64,000 bases of DNA from assembly GCF_000212735.1 (NCBI RefSeq), contig NC_015510.1:7689001-7753000 (forward strand), read 5' to 3'. Below the pieces are notes generated by a model. The model did not search any database. It was not told the origin of the DNA and saw only the letters and a list, made by a program, of their open reading frames with translations. Within the stretch, counting starts at the first letter, position 1. Each line of letters opens with the position of its first letter. This stretch comes from Haliscomenobacter hydrossis DSM 1100 (GTDB taxonomy: Bacteria; Bacteroidota; Bacteroidia; Chitinophagales; Saprospiraceae). Below, one piece after another: positions 1 through 8,008 of the stretch. A program made the translations under genes and the position numbers.

Positions 1-439
1 CTTCGGTCAAATCGCCATACAAGGGCTGATTGGGCACTTGTTTGATCAACGCCACGATGCCCTTGTTTTTATCGGCGATGCCCGCCAGTGGCGCCCATAG
101 TCCGTCGGCTTGGCTCCAGTTGGGTTGCTCGGCTTTGTTTGATCCACCAGTGATGAACAGCAGGGCGCCATCGTATTTGGTTTCCGAGGGGATGAAGACC
201 GTCAATTGGTGCCGCCAGGTGTATTCCCGCCATTTTTGGGAGGTCAGTAGCAAATGATAGGCCTTGACACTACCGAGGGTGGTGGAATCTTTCAATTCCC
301 ACTGGTAGGTTTTGTCTTTGTTGGCCAAGTAACTTTTGAGCGCGGTTTGGGGGGTGATCGGGGATTGGGCAAAGCTGCTTGCGAGCGTTGCGATACAAAA
401 CGCGAGGAATAGGCCGATTTTTTGAGGACTGATGTGCAT
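1..439 (-). CDS. PhoPQ-activated pathogenicity-related protein, N-terminal part
   Basis: This is the first ~146 codons of a gene on the minus strand that continues past the left window edge. The start ATG (437-439) is followed by a Sec signal peptide (residues 1 to ~20, ending in SFAQ). The mature N-terminus has a YxWELKDSTT stretch, then SQKWREYTWRHQL and GALLFITGG, which match my memory of the PhoPQ_related (PqaA) family of secreted alpha/beta-hydrolase-fold proteins. Known members are induced by PhoPQ in Salmonella; the activity here is unknown. The catalytic part is outside the window, so integrity cannot be judged. It is divergent from the sialidase-like gene downstream, with an inverted repeat between them. 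Confidence 0.75.
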   Translation of the reverse strand, partial: MHISPQKIGLFLAFCIATLASSFAQSPITPQTALKSYLANKDKTYQWELKDSTTLGSVKAYHLLLTSQKWREYTWRHQLTVFIPSETKYDGALLFITGGSNKAEQPNWSQADGLWAPLAGIADKNKGIVALIKQVPNQPLYGDLTE

Positions 440-467
440 CTGAGTAGGTTTATAGGTCAAAAGGATT

Positions 468-553
468 TATTCACCACAGATTTCACAGATTTTCACAAAT
501 TTTATGGATGTGACAAATAATCTGTGAAAATCTGTGAAATCCGTGGTGAATAA
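468..553. repeat. TTCACCAC-type inverted repeat (family A)
   Basis: Two arms of about 36 bases (468-503 and 516-553) are inverted copies with only a few mismatches. The outer end reads ATTCACCAC and the interior repeats TCTGTGAAA words. It lies in the divergent gap between the PqaA-like gene and the sialidase-like gene. A second member with the same outer end is at 7931-8004. It could fold as a long hairpin. Confidence 0.8.
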
Positions 554-666
554 AAAAATCCGCCGAAGGCAGGTGAAAACTTTTACAAATCAAGTTTTCT
601 TGCTGGCAATTTACGCCAAAACCCATAATTTTAAACACACAATTACACTTTTTCCAAACTTACTCA

Positions 667-1839
667 ATGAAGCCATTTTTACTAACCTGCATCGCCTTTT
701 GCCTCAACCTTTCTTTCAGCAGCGCACAACCCGCGGCCATCGAAAAATCGCTGCTGCTTTTTCCTTTGCAAGACAAACACGTGCACGCGAGCAGTGTGGT
801 GTATTTGCCCAATGGCGACTTCTTGGCCGTCTGGTTTTATGGCAGCGGCGAACGCACTGCCGATGATGTTAAACTCATGGGCTCTCGTTTGGAAAAAGGT
901 AAAAGCACCTGGAGTGAGCCCTTTTTGATGGCCGACACCCCAAATATTCCCGACTGCAATCCGGTTCTTTTTTTGAACCAGGAAAACAAACTCTTTTTGG
1001 TCTGGATTGCCGTGCAGGCCAACAAATGGGAACAATCAATCTTGCGGCTGCGCACTTCAACGGACTATTTGAAAAGTGGCCCGCCCCTGTGGAATTGGCA
1101 AGACAACATTTTGCTCAAACCCGGTGACACCTTTACTCAGGAAGTCGCCCGGAAAATGAAGGAACTGCCGGAAAACACGGCGGGTTGGGCTGAATACGCT
1201 CCTGCATACGACAAAATGATCATCGTAGCGAGCCAGGACGTGACCAAAAGAAGCTTCGGCTGGATGACCCGCATCAAACCCCTCATGTTGGGCAACCGTA
1301 TTGTTTTGCCCCTGTATTCCGATGGGTTTAATTTTTCCCTTTGCGCCATTTCGGAAGATCGGGGCAACACCTGGCGACCCGGTTTGCCTTTGGTCGGACG
1401 GGGTCCGATTCAGCCCGCAATCGTGCAAAAAATGAATGGCAACCTGATGGCCTATATGCGCGACAGTGGCGATGCCCCCGGCCGCGTGCAGACCAGTGAA
1501 TCCAGTGACCAGGGCGAAAGCTGGACGGCAGCGGTAAAATCCGACATCCCCAACACGGCCAGTGTCGAGTTGCTGGTGCTCCAGGACGGCAAATGGGCTT
1601 TTGTGGGCAATGACCTCGAGGATGGGCGTTACCGCCTGAGTTTGTACCTTTCGGACGATGAGGGCAAGAGCTGGAAGTGGAAAACCACGCTTGAAAATGT
1701 GGCTCCCGGCCAGGGCAGTTTTTCGTATCCGAGCCTGATTCAGGCACCGGATGGTTTGTTGCACCTGACTTATTCCTATCATTTGGCGCAGGATAAAAAA
1801 TCCATCAAATATGTGGTTGTTAACCCGACAAAAATCTAG
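667..1839 (+). CDS. Secreted sialidase-like (BNR/Asp-box) protein
   Basis: A 390-residue exported protein with a Sec signal peptide (residues 1-20, cleavage after SSA). Three Asp-box motifs of the S-x-D-x-G-x-x-W type are visible at about residues 229 (SEDRGNTW), 279 (SSDQGESW) and 329 (SDDEGKSW), as expected for a six-bladed sialidase propeller. The N-terminal blade (VYLPNGDFLAVWF) is typical of the sialidase-superfamily proteins common in Bacteroidota. A classical FRIP motif was not found, so true exo-sialidase activity is uncertain; a related glycan-hydrolysing role is inferred. The next gene starts 6 bases downstream, so the two are probably co-transcribed. Confidence 0.8.
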   Translation: MKPFLLTCIAFCLNLSFSSAQPAAIEKSLLLFPLQDKHVHASSVVYLPNGDFLAVWFYGSGERTADDVKLMGSRLEKGKSTWSEPFLMADTPNIPDCNPVLFLNQENKLFLVWIAVQANKWEQSILRLRTSTDYLKSGPPLWNWQDNILLKPGDTFTQEVARKMKELPENTAGWAEYAPAYDKMIIVASQDVTKRSFGWMTRIKPLMLGNRIVLPLYSDGFNFSLCAISEDRGNTWRPGLPLVGRGPIQPAIVQKMNGNLMAYMRDSGDAPGRVQTSESSDQGESWTAAVKSDIPNTASVELLVLQDGKWAFVGNDLEDGRYRLSLYLSDDEGKSWKWKTTLENVAPGQGSFSYPSLIQAPDGLLHLTYSYHLAQDKKSIKYVVVNPTKI

Positions 1840-1845
1840 GCAAGA

Positions 1846-4068
1846 ATGGAAACCATCAGAACTTGTATCATTTTATTGTTTTGCGGCGCGAACCTCCTCG
1901 CCCAAACCAAACAACCCATCCACCTCGACAAACCCTTTCTGCAAGATTACAGCATCAAATATTACCTCCCCGCCGACAGCAAAATTCAGCTCAAAACGGC
2001 TTTTGCCGACCGCAACGGCGTCATCAAAATCCATTCCTCTACTGGCCTGATGCAGCCCCATAATGGCCGTTTTTTGTATCCTGGCGAATTTCGCCCCGAC
2101 CAAAGTTACCGCAGCCTTGCCAACAAAAACATCAACGCCATCGGGATCTACGAAAATCAGTTTGTCCTGCTCGAGGACCAAACGGTGTTGAGCAACGCCT
2201 GGGCAGGTACCTTGTTGGTCAAACATGAACTGCCACAGGCCAGACTATTTGCCGGAGGCCAAAACTTCGACTTTTTACTTGCGGATGGCAGCCAAATCCA
2301 TTACCTCAAAACGGCCAAAACGCAATGGGAAGGCAGTGTGACGAATGACAGCGTCCGGGAGATGCGGTTTCAAAAGTCCAGTAATCTCTTTTGGATTTTG
2401 GGGGCTAAAACCCTATACCGATTTTCGCCCGTTACCAATGTGTTGGAACAGCAATTTGCCGGGGTTGATTTCAGCAGTTTCGATTTTTCGCCAGACCAAC
2501 AGAAAATCATCATCGGCACCCGCGATGGCTATCTCAAATACGACCTCAAAACCCAAAAGCAAGTTGGGCCAATGCAGCAAAAACTGCCCTGTACGGAAAT
2601 CACTGCTGTGCAAACGATCCAGGATAAAGTGTGGTTTGGCACAACTCGAGGCGCTTTTGCCCTGCACAAAGATGGTCGGTTTGATTATTATCAAGGTGAA
2701 CGTTGGTTGCCGGGAGATGTGGTCATCCACATCGCGGAAGGCCCGAACCAATCGGTGTTGATCCTTACCGAAAAAGGTTTGGGGCACCTCAATTTCAAAC
2801 GGATGACCCTGCACGAAAAGGCGGTATTTTTTGAAGAGCAAGTACGTACCCGTCACATCCGCCACGGATTTAACGCCTCCCTGAGTGGTATGGACAAAGG
2901 GGATTTGTCTACGGGTTATTTATCCGACTCGGACAATGATGGTCTCTGGACCTCTATGTACCTTGGGGCAGAAATCTTCCGCTACGTGGTGACCAAGGAA
3001 CCCGCAGCCCTGCAAAATTGCCGGGAGTCCCTCGACGCCATGGAAAGGCTTTACACGGTCAATCCCGTGCCCGGGTTTCCAGCCCGATCGTTTGAACGCA
3101 GTGGCATGATTGAAAAACTGACTGACCCCGAACGTTGGCAACATGCAACCGATCCAGCATGGGATTGGAAATCTACCACCAGCAGTGATGAAGCCATCGG
3201 GCATATTTTTGCCTTTGGCACCATGGCTGAACTGATCACTGACCCGGTTCTGAAAAAACGGGCCATCGTGCTGATCGATACCCTGATGGCGCACATCCTG
3301 AAAAACGACCTGTACCTGATCGATTACGATGGCAAACCGACCACCTGGGGGCGCTGGAATCCGACCTACGTCAATGCCTTCCCCACCAATGTCGGTGATC
3401 GAAAATTGAATGCATCGAACATCATCGCCATGTTACAAACGGCCTATCATTTTACCAAAAAGCCCAAATACAAGGAAAAAGCCTTTGAATTGCTAAACCA
3501 GCACGGCTACTTTGCCAACCTGATGCGCCCCATGAGCCAAATCGGTTACGCTCCCGCTGATGCCGACGAACACAGCAAAAAAATGTCGGACGCCTGGAAT
3601 CATTCGGATGATGAAATGTATTTTCTGGGTTATTGGGGCTTATACCACTATGCTTTCAACGATACGCTCAAAAGGCATTATAAAAAGGCCATCCTCGATC
3701 ATTGGCAGGCGGAAAGACCGGAAAAGGAAGGGCTTTGGAACATTTTTACGGCCTTGACGGGTACGCCAACTTTTGACCTAAAGGAGGCAGTGTGGTACCT
3801 CCAAGAGCACCCGTTGGACCTGATCGATTGGGCCATTGTGAACAGCCAGCGCCAGGACATTGAACCAATACCCGGCAATTTTCGCAGTCAAACCCTTGCG
3901 ACCGTTTTGCCACCCGACGAACGCCCCATTCAGCGGCACAATGCCAATATGTTCAACCTGGACCGCAAGAATGGAAACGGCACCTCTGAGCACAGTGCTG
4001 GCGACATTTGGTTGCTGCCATATTGGTTGGGGCGGTATTTGGGGGTGATTGCGGGGGATAAGCCCTAA
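1846..4068 (+). CDS. Secreted two-part protein: beta-propeller plus helical toroid-like region
   Basis: A 740-residue protein with a signal peptide (residues 1 to ~20, ending in LLAQ). Residues ~40-325 contain short blades like those of two-component-regulator propellers (KVWFGTTRGAFAL, FSPDQQKIIIGTRDGYLKYD). Residues ~345-730 are helix-rich with conserved acids and aromatics (LSDSDNDGLWTSMYLGAE, TTSSDEAIGHIFAF, WNHSDDEMYFLGYW). That pattern is reminiscent of (alpha/alpha)6 toroid carbohydrate-active enzymes. I do not recognise a named family. The tight coupling to the sialidase-like gene suggests a joint role in extracellular glycan breakdown (inference). Its stop overlaps that of the convergent oxidase gene by 4 bases. 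Confidence 0.7.
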   Translation: METIRTCIILLFCGANLLAQTKQPIHLDKPFLQDYSIKYYLPADSKIQLKTAFADRNGVIKIHSSTGLMQPHNGRFLYPGEFRPDQSYRSLANKNINAIGIYENQFVLLEDQTVLSNAWAGTLLVKHELPQARLFAGGQNFDFLLADGSQIHYLKTAKTQWEGSVTNDSVREMRFQKSSNLFWILGAKTLYRFSPVTNVLEQQFAGVDFSSFDFSPDQQKIIIGTRDGYLKYDLKTQKQVGPMQQKLPCTEITAVQTIQDKVWFGTTRGAFALHKDGRFDYYQGERWLPGDVVIHIAEGPNQSVLILTEKGLGHLNFKRMTLHEKAVFFEEQVRTRHIRHGFNASLSGMDKGDLSTGYLSDSDNDGLWTSMYLGAEIFRYVVTKEPAALQNCRESLDAMERLYTVNPVPGFPARSFERSGMIEKLTDPERWQHATDPAWDWKSTTSSDEAIGHIFAFGTMAELITDPVLKKRAIVLIDTLMAHILKNDLYLIDYDGKPTTWGRWNPTYVNAFPTNVGDRKLNASNIIAMLQTAYHFTKKPKYKEKAFELLNQHGYFANLMRPMSQIGYAPADADEHSKKMSDAWNHSDDEMYFLGYWGLYHYAFNDTLKRHYKKAILDHWQAERPEKEGLWNIFTALTGTPTFDLKEAVWYLQEHPLDLIDWAIVNSQRQDIEPIPGNFRSQTLATVLPPDERPIQRHNANMFNLDRKNGNGTSEHSAGDIWLLPYWLGRYLGVIAGDKP

Positions 4069-5318
4069 CCATAAATATTCAAATCCAGGTAGGCATTTCT
4101 GAACTTTCCCTGTGGATCGTATTTTTTCAGCAATTGCAAAAAATCGGGAAGTTTTTCATACCGTTCGTGCAACACTGCGGGAGCAACCGTAAACAACTTC
4201 CCCCAATGCGGACGCACCTTAAACGGAGCAAGTTCGGCCTCAATCATGGGCAGCAATTGGAGAACTTCGGGCGTGTTTTGCTTCCAGGTAAAGTGGATGG
4301 CCATACAATCTCTTTGGTAACATGGGCTCATCCAAAAATTGTCCGCCGCAATGCAGCGAATTTCGCTGATCATCAATTGGGGAAAAATCAGGTCTCCTTT
4401 TTTCTCCAATGCAAGGATGGCATCAACCGCGTTTTCGCGGGGCACAAAATATTCCGATTGCAATTCTTTGCCGCTGCTGGGGGTAAAACCCATTTTGAAG
4501 TGCGGCAAACGCTCGTACCAGGGGCCGGCGACCCCCATTTGCTCGGTGCAGTTTTCGGGAGACAAGCGGGTGATGGGATGCAAATTTTGGGTAGCCGCTT
4601 TAGCACCATAAAAATCGGTTCCCATGCTTTGCGTATTCGCTTCGACTTTTCGTTTGACCCAAACCTGGCTGACGACTTGGTTTTGCCAATCCGTAAACAG
4701 ACTCACACTGTAGCCGCTGGACATGATGGCCTCAAAATTGTCTTTTATCGCTTCTAGCGGTAAATCCTGAAAAAGGTCCTGTCGCACCGAAAAAGTAGGC
4801 TGGAGGTCCAGCGTCATTTTGGTCACGATGCCCAATGCGCCGAGGCCAACAACTACGCCGTTAAATTCCTCTCCATCGTTGTCGCGACTCAAGGTCAGCA
4901 GTTCTCCATCGGGCGTAACCATTTCCAGCGCGGAAACGGCAGTAGCCAGATTGCCATTTTTTATACCCGAACCATGGGTAGCCGTTGCGCAGGCTCCTGC
5001 CACGGAGATGTGCGTTAAGGAGGCCAGATTGTGCAAGGCGTAGCCATGGTCATCGAGTTCCTGCGCAAATTGGCCATACCGTGCACCGGCTTCCAGGGTC
5101 ACGGTATGGTTTTTTTCATCAACAGCAATGACCTTGTTGAGGTGTTCGGTAGAAATCTGGTTCGCAGGGCTATCCGCAATGTTGTTGAAACAATGGCAAG
5201 AGCCCAGTGCTTTTTGACGATCCATTTTTTTGACCAGGGCTTGTACTTCCGCCACCGTTTTGGGCTGGTGGAGGTTTTTGGCTTGGTATTGGTAATTGTC
5301 TGCCCAATTGGTACGCAT
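4065..5318 (-). CDS. FAD-linked oxidase of the alditol/xylitol oxidase (AldO/ALO) type
   Basis: A 417-residue soluble flavoprotein. The N-terminal FAD-binding domain carries ALGSCHCFNNIADSP (from residue 38). In Streptomyces AldO the equivalent histidine binds FAD covalently, and His42 occupies that place. Further FAD-domain motifs are TLEAGARYGQFAQEL and SVAGACATATHGSG. The C-terminal half (residues ~180-417) matches the D-arabinono-lactone oxidase domain, ending in a PHWGKL...ERYEKLPDFL region. The likely reaction is oxidation of a polyol to an aldose with release of hydrogen peroxide. No signal peptide is seen. It is convergent with the propeller/toroid gene. Confidence 0.85.
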   Translation of the reverse strand: MRTNWADNYQYQAKNLHQPKTVAEVQALVKKMDRQKALGSCHCFNNIADSPANQISTEHLNKVIAVDEKNHTVTLEAGARYGQFAQELDDHGYALHNLASLTHISVAGACATATHGSGIKNGNLATAVSALEMVTPDGELLTLSRDNDGEEFNGVVVGLGALGIVTKMTLDLQPTFSVRQDLFQDLPLEAIKDNFEAIMSSGYSVSLFTDWQNQVVSQVWVKRKVEANTQSMGTDFYGAKAATQNLHPITRLSPENCTEQMGVAGPWYERLPHFKMGFTPSSGKELQSEYFVPRENAVDAILALEKKGDLIFPQLMISEIRCIAADNFWMSPCYQRDCMAIHFTWKQNTPEVLQLLPMIEAELAPFKVRPHWGKLFTVAPAVLHERYEKLPDFLQLLKKYDPQGKFRNAYLDLNIYG

Positions 5319-5355
5319 AGTTGTAGTTTATTGTTTTTTTTCTGCGGTGGAGGGT

Positions 5356-6219
5356 TTATCTCTTCAGCAAGACCAACCCAATTCCGCCCAGTATCGCCAA
5401 CGCTGCCAAAACCAGCCGCAGGGTCAGCGGTTCGCCCAGGAAAACGATCCCGCCTAGGGCCGCAATCACCGGAACACTCAGTTGTACGGTCGCGGCGCTG
5501 CTGGTCTTCAAAGCGGGCAAAACGGTATACCAAACGATGTATCCAAAACCAGAGGCCAGCGCACCAGAAGCCAGGGCGTACCCAACGCCAGCGCTGTCCA
5601 ACACGGCGTTTTTTTGCATCAAAATACTCAAGATCAGGGCAAGTGGAACTGCGCGCAGAAAATTCCCGGCAGAAACTTTGCTCGGATCACCTGCGCCTCT
5701 TCCCCGCAAAGAATACACTCCCCAGGCTGCCCCGGCAATCATCATCAGTATCGAACCCCACAGCGGTGGCGCAGCCAGACCGGGTAGCAATAAAACCACC
5801 AGCCCTCCGATGGCGAGCACTAGCCCAACGAGCTGTTGTGTGCGCAGTTTTTCTCCAATCCAAATGCCATAACCGATCATGGTGGCTTGTACTGCTCCGA
5901 AAAGCAACAGTGCCCCGGTTGCGGCAGTCAGACTCACATAAGCAAATGAAAAAGCCGCTGCATAAGCAAATAAGGCCAGTGCCGAAAGCCAATTTCCACT
6001 ACCGCTGGCGGTGTTTCGTCGAATGCGGACAAGCAGCCAAAGCATGGCCGCACCGGCAATCAAGCGAATGCTCGTAAAACTTGCGGCGTCAATGTTTGTC
6101 TGTTTCAGGGCAACGCGACACAACAAGGAATTGCTGGCAAAGGCAATAAGTGCCAGAGTGGTGAGCAAAATGATGCGTGGACCTGGCATCTGGCTGGTAA
6201 AAGGACGACTATTGTTCAT
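5356..6219 (-). CDS. EamA-family DMT-type transporter
   Basis: A 287-residue integral membrane protein with ten predicted hydrophobic segments arranged as two EamA repeats, typical of drug/metabolite exporters. I chose the ATG at 6217-6219 (MNNSRPFTSQMPG) rather than the upstream ATG at 6309, because the longer form would run ~100 bases into the acetyltransferase gene and would add a non-family N-terminus. With this start the two genes overlap by 11 bases, suggesting translational coupling. The substrate cannot be told from sequence. Confidence 0.85.
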   Translation of the reverse strand: MNNSRPFTSQMPGPRIILLTTLALIAFASNSLLCRVALKQTNIDAASFTSIRLIAGAAMLWLLVRIRRNTASGSGNWLSALALFAYAAAFSFAYVSLTAATGALLLFGAVQATMIGYGIWIGEKLRTQQLVGLVLAIGGLVVLLLPGLAAPPLWGSILMMIAGAAWGVYSLRGRGAGDPSKVSAGNFLRAVPLALILSILMQKNAVLDSAGVGYALASGALASGFGYIVWYTVLPALKTSSAATVQLSVPVIAALGGIVFLGEPLTLRLVLAALAILGGIGLVLLKR

Positions 6220-6772
6220 TTTTCCAGTCCCAAAGTACGACAATCCATTCAGTTTGATTAGAGTCTGTAAACGTGTGCACCTCTTTAAACCCAATTCTTT
6301 TGTGCGCATTCAATGATCGGGGGTTGCTCCGGGCGATTTCGGTAATGGCAAAATCGTATTTGTCGCCATAAAACGCTTTATAGGCGGCGTAGGACTGGTC
6401 AAGCAGGCCTTGTCCGCGGTAGCCCTTGCCAAGACAGACTTGCCCAACCACCAAATAATGGTACTCGGAGATTTTTTTGCCTTGATAAACGATGTCATCA
6501 AAGGCTTCGAACATGGGAACCAGAATGGGTAGCTCGTACTTTGAAGCTTCGGTCATCGCCAACAAATACCCAACGACTTGATCTCCGTCCTTGGCAATGA
6601 GGTGTTTTTCCAGATCGTTGAGCATCGCCATTTGTTCATAGGTGTGGTCAACGGTTACGAATCCCTGGCTCTGGATTTCTTCTGGAGTCAGACCTTGTGG
6701 TAGGTTGGCTTTTTGGAGGCTGAGGATGCCCTGGAGGTCACTTGGCGTGTTGGCGGTGGTAAAGGTAATCAT
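6209..6772 (-). CDS. GNAT-family N-acetyltransferase
   Basis: A 187-residue protein with the GNAT layout. The acetyl-CoA binding region reads VGQVCLGKGYRGQGLLDQSY (about residues 107-126), matching the Q/R-x-x-G-x-G/A signature, followed by FAITEIARSNPRSLNAHKRIGF, which is the usual C-terminal N-x-x-x-x-x-x-x-x-x-GF block. The substrate is unknown. The last 11 bases overlap the start of the EamA transporter gene, so the pair is probably one operon transcribed leftward. Confidence 0.85.
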   Translation of the reverse strand: MITFTTANTPSDLQGILSLQKANLPQGLTPEEIQSQGFVTVDHTYEQMAMLNDLEKHLIAKDGDQVVGYLLAMTEASKYELPILVPMFEAFDDIVYQGKKISEYHYLVVGQVCLGKGYRGQGLLDQSYAAYKAFYGDKYDFAITEIARSNPRSLNAHKRIGFKEVHTFTDSNQTEWIVVLWDWKNEQ

Positions 6773-6870
6773 GGTGTTTGGTGATGTTTATATAACCAAT
6801 ATTTTAAACAACAATCGGCGCTTCAAATCTCTTTGAAGCGCCGATCATACCTATCTGATATTGGCATACC

Positions 6871-7221
6871 TTATGCCGAAAACGAGGTTCCGCAGCCACA
6901 AGTTTCTTTGGCGTTGGGGTTGTTGAAGGCAAAGCCACGATTTTGCAGGCCATCCAGCCAGTCAATTTCCATGCCCAGCAAATAAATGGCGTGGCTTTTT
7001 TGCATGTATACTTTGATGCCTTCGATTTCGTAAGTCGAATCGTTGTCTTTTGAGTCATCGAATCCGAGCATGTACGAAAACCCCGAGCATCCGCCGCCTT
7101 TAACGCCGATGCGCAGGCCGTAATGTTCGGGAATATTTTGTTCCGCTTTGATGCGTTGTAGTTGTTTTACAGCGCCGTGCGTAAGGGTTATCGGTTTTGC
7201 TTCAGTTTTAACTTCGCTCAT
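6871..7221 (-). CDS. A-type iron-sulfur cluster carrier (HesB/IscA/ErpA family)
   Basis: A 116-residue protein (MSEVKTEAKPITLT...) with the three conserved ligand cysteines of A-type carriers: one in GGGCSGFSYML and two in the C-terminal CGCGTSF. It would accept or transfer Fe-S clusters during cofactor maturation. I chose the ATG at 7219-7221 because it gives the normal family length. An upstream in-frame ATG at 7302 would add 27 non-conserved residues and would include the promoter region. A good -7 box lies ~30 bases upstream. No isc or suf genes are adjacent here. Confidence 0.9.
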   Translation of the reverse strand: MSEVKTEAKPITLTHGAVKQLQRIKAEQNIPEHYGLRIGVKGGGCSGFSYMLGFDDSKDNDSTYEIEGIKVYMQKSHAIYLLGMEIDWLDGLQNRGFAFNNPNAKETCGCGTSFSA

Positions 7222-7249
7222 CCTGTAGTTATTTAGATTGAATCTAAGT

Positions 7250-7258
7250 GCAAAGATA
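7250..7258 (-). promoter_or_regulatory. Bacteroidota -7 promoter box for the Fe-S carrier gene
   Basis: On the minus strand the sequence reads TATCTTTGC, an exact TAnnTTTG match to the Bacteroidota sigma-ABfr -7 element. It lies ~29 bases upstream of the chosen ATG at 7221. It supports that start over the ATG at 7302. Confidence 0.6.
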
Positions 7259-7319
7259 CAACTTCTGTAACATTGCGTGGCGTTTTTTAGTTGAATCAAC
7301 AAGAAAAATTTCCCTAAAA

Positions 7320-7350
7320 TTGTTGGATGCGCAAGGGCTTTCTACCTTTG
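7320..7350 (+). promoter_or_regulatory. Bacteroidota promoter for the gene at 7377
   Basis: TTG at 7320-7322 and TACCTTTG at 7343-7350 are separated by 20 bases, matching the TTTG-(19-21)-TAnnTTTG pattern of Bacteroidota primary sigma promoters. The box ends 26 bases before the ATG at 7377. Together with the box at 7250-7258 this forms a compact divergent promoter region. Confidence 0.6.
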
Positions 7351-7376
7351 TCGGCTAAAACAGAAAAAAGAGCAGC

Positions 7377-7916
7377 ATGGATTTGATTCCCCATTTGTTG
7401 GATGTATTGAAATTTTCGATCTTGGCCTTTGTGGTGTACACCATCGTCAAAGACGTCATGAAAAGTTATTTTGAATTGCGGGCACAACAACCACAGTCCT
7501 CCGCGCCAGTTTTGACCAAAACGGACGATGCCGTTTTACAACTGCGCCTGCAAGCTTATGAGCGGATGGTGCTGTATTGCGAACGCATCGCCCCTGAAAA
7601 CCTGTTGATGCGGGTGCGCCCGGAGGGTTTAAACGTGGCGGAATACAAATTGACCCTGATGCTCAATATTCGTCAGGAATACGAGCACAATGTAACCCAG
7701 CAGATTTACCTGTCGAATCAACTCTGGCAAATCATCAAACTGGCCGGGGAGGATACCATTGGGTTGATTTCGCTGGCTGCGGAAGGAATGGATGCGAAAG
7801 CCGATGGCCGCCAATTGTACGATAACATCTTTAATTTGTCGGCTCAGCGGGGCACTTCTGGTTCTGAAAAGGCGCTTCAGGCCATTCGTGCCGAAATTGC
7901 TGGATTTTTAGGTTAA
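7377..7916 (+). CDS. Conserved membrane-anchored protein of unknown function
   Basis: A 179-residue protein with one N-terminal membrane segment (about residues 8-28) followed by a soluble, mostly helical domain. The phrase LQAYERMVLYCERIAPENLLMRV (residues ~58-80) is one I associate with a family of uncharacterised Bacteroidota proteins (a DUF, number not certain). There are no catalytic motifs. It has its own promoter and is divergent from the Fe-S carrier gene. The role is unknown; a membrane-linked structural or scaffold role is only a guess. Confidence 0.65.
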   Translation: MDLIPHLLDVLKFSILAFVVYTIVKDVMKSYFELRAQQPQSSAPVLTKTDDAVLQLRLQAYERMVLYCERIAPENLLMRVRPEGLNVAEYKLTLMLNIRQEYEHNVTQQIYLSNQLWQIIKLAGEDTIGLISLAAEGMDAKADGRQLYDNIFNLSAQRGTSGSEKALQAIRAEIAGFLG

Positions 7917-7930
7917 ACCTAGATAAATTG

Positions 7931-8004
7931 TTCACCACGGATTCGCAGGGATTTACACAGATTTTATTCATAACCTGTGTAAATCCCTGCGAATCCGTGG
8001 TGAA
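7931..8004. repeat. TTCACCAC-type inverted repeat (family A), perfect 30-bp arms
   Basis: Arms 7931-7960 and 7975-8004 are perfect 30-base inverted copies around a 14-base loop, starting TTCACCACGGATTCGCAGGG. It sits between the convergent genes ending at 7916 and 8009, so it can act as a bidirectional terminator. It shares its outer end with the repeat at 468-553. Confidence 0.85.
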
Positions 8005-8008
8005 TATG

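Noticed and set aside
1057-1782. Long reverse frame of 241 codons opposite the sialidase-like gene
   Set aside because: It lies wholly inside a well-supported gene with signal peptide and Asp boxes; its translation shows no family features.
5031-6077. Rightward frame of 348 codons
   Set aside because: It crosses the antisense of two recognised genes and the gap between them and gives an Arg/Gln/Pro-rich sequence, typical of antisense reading.
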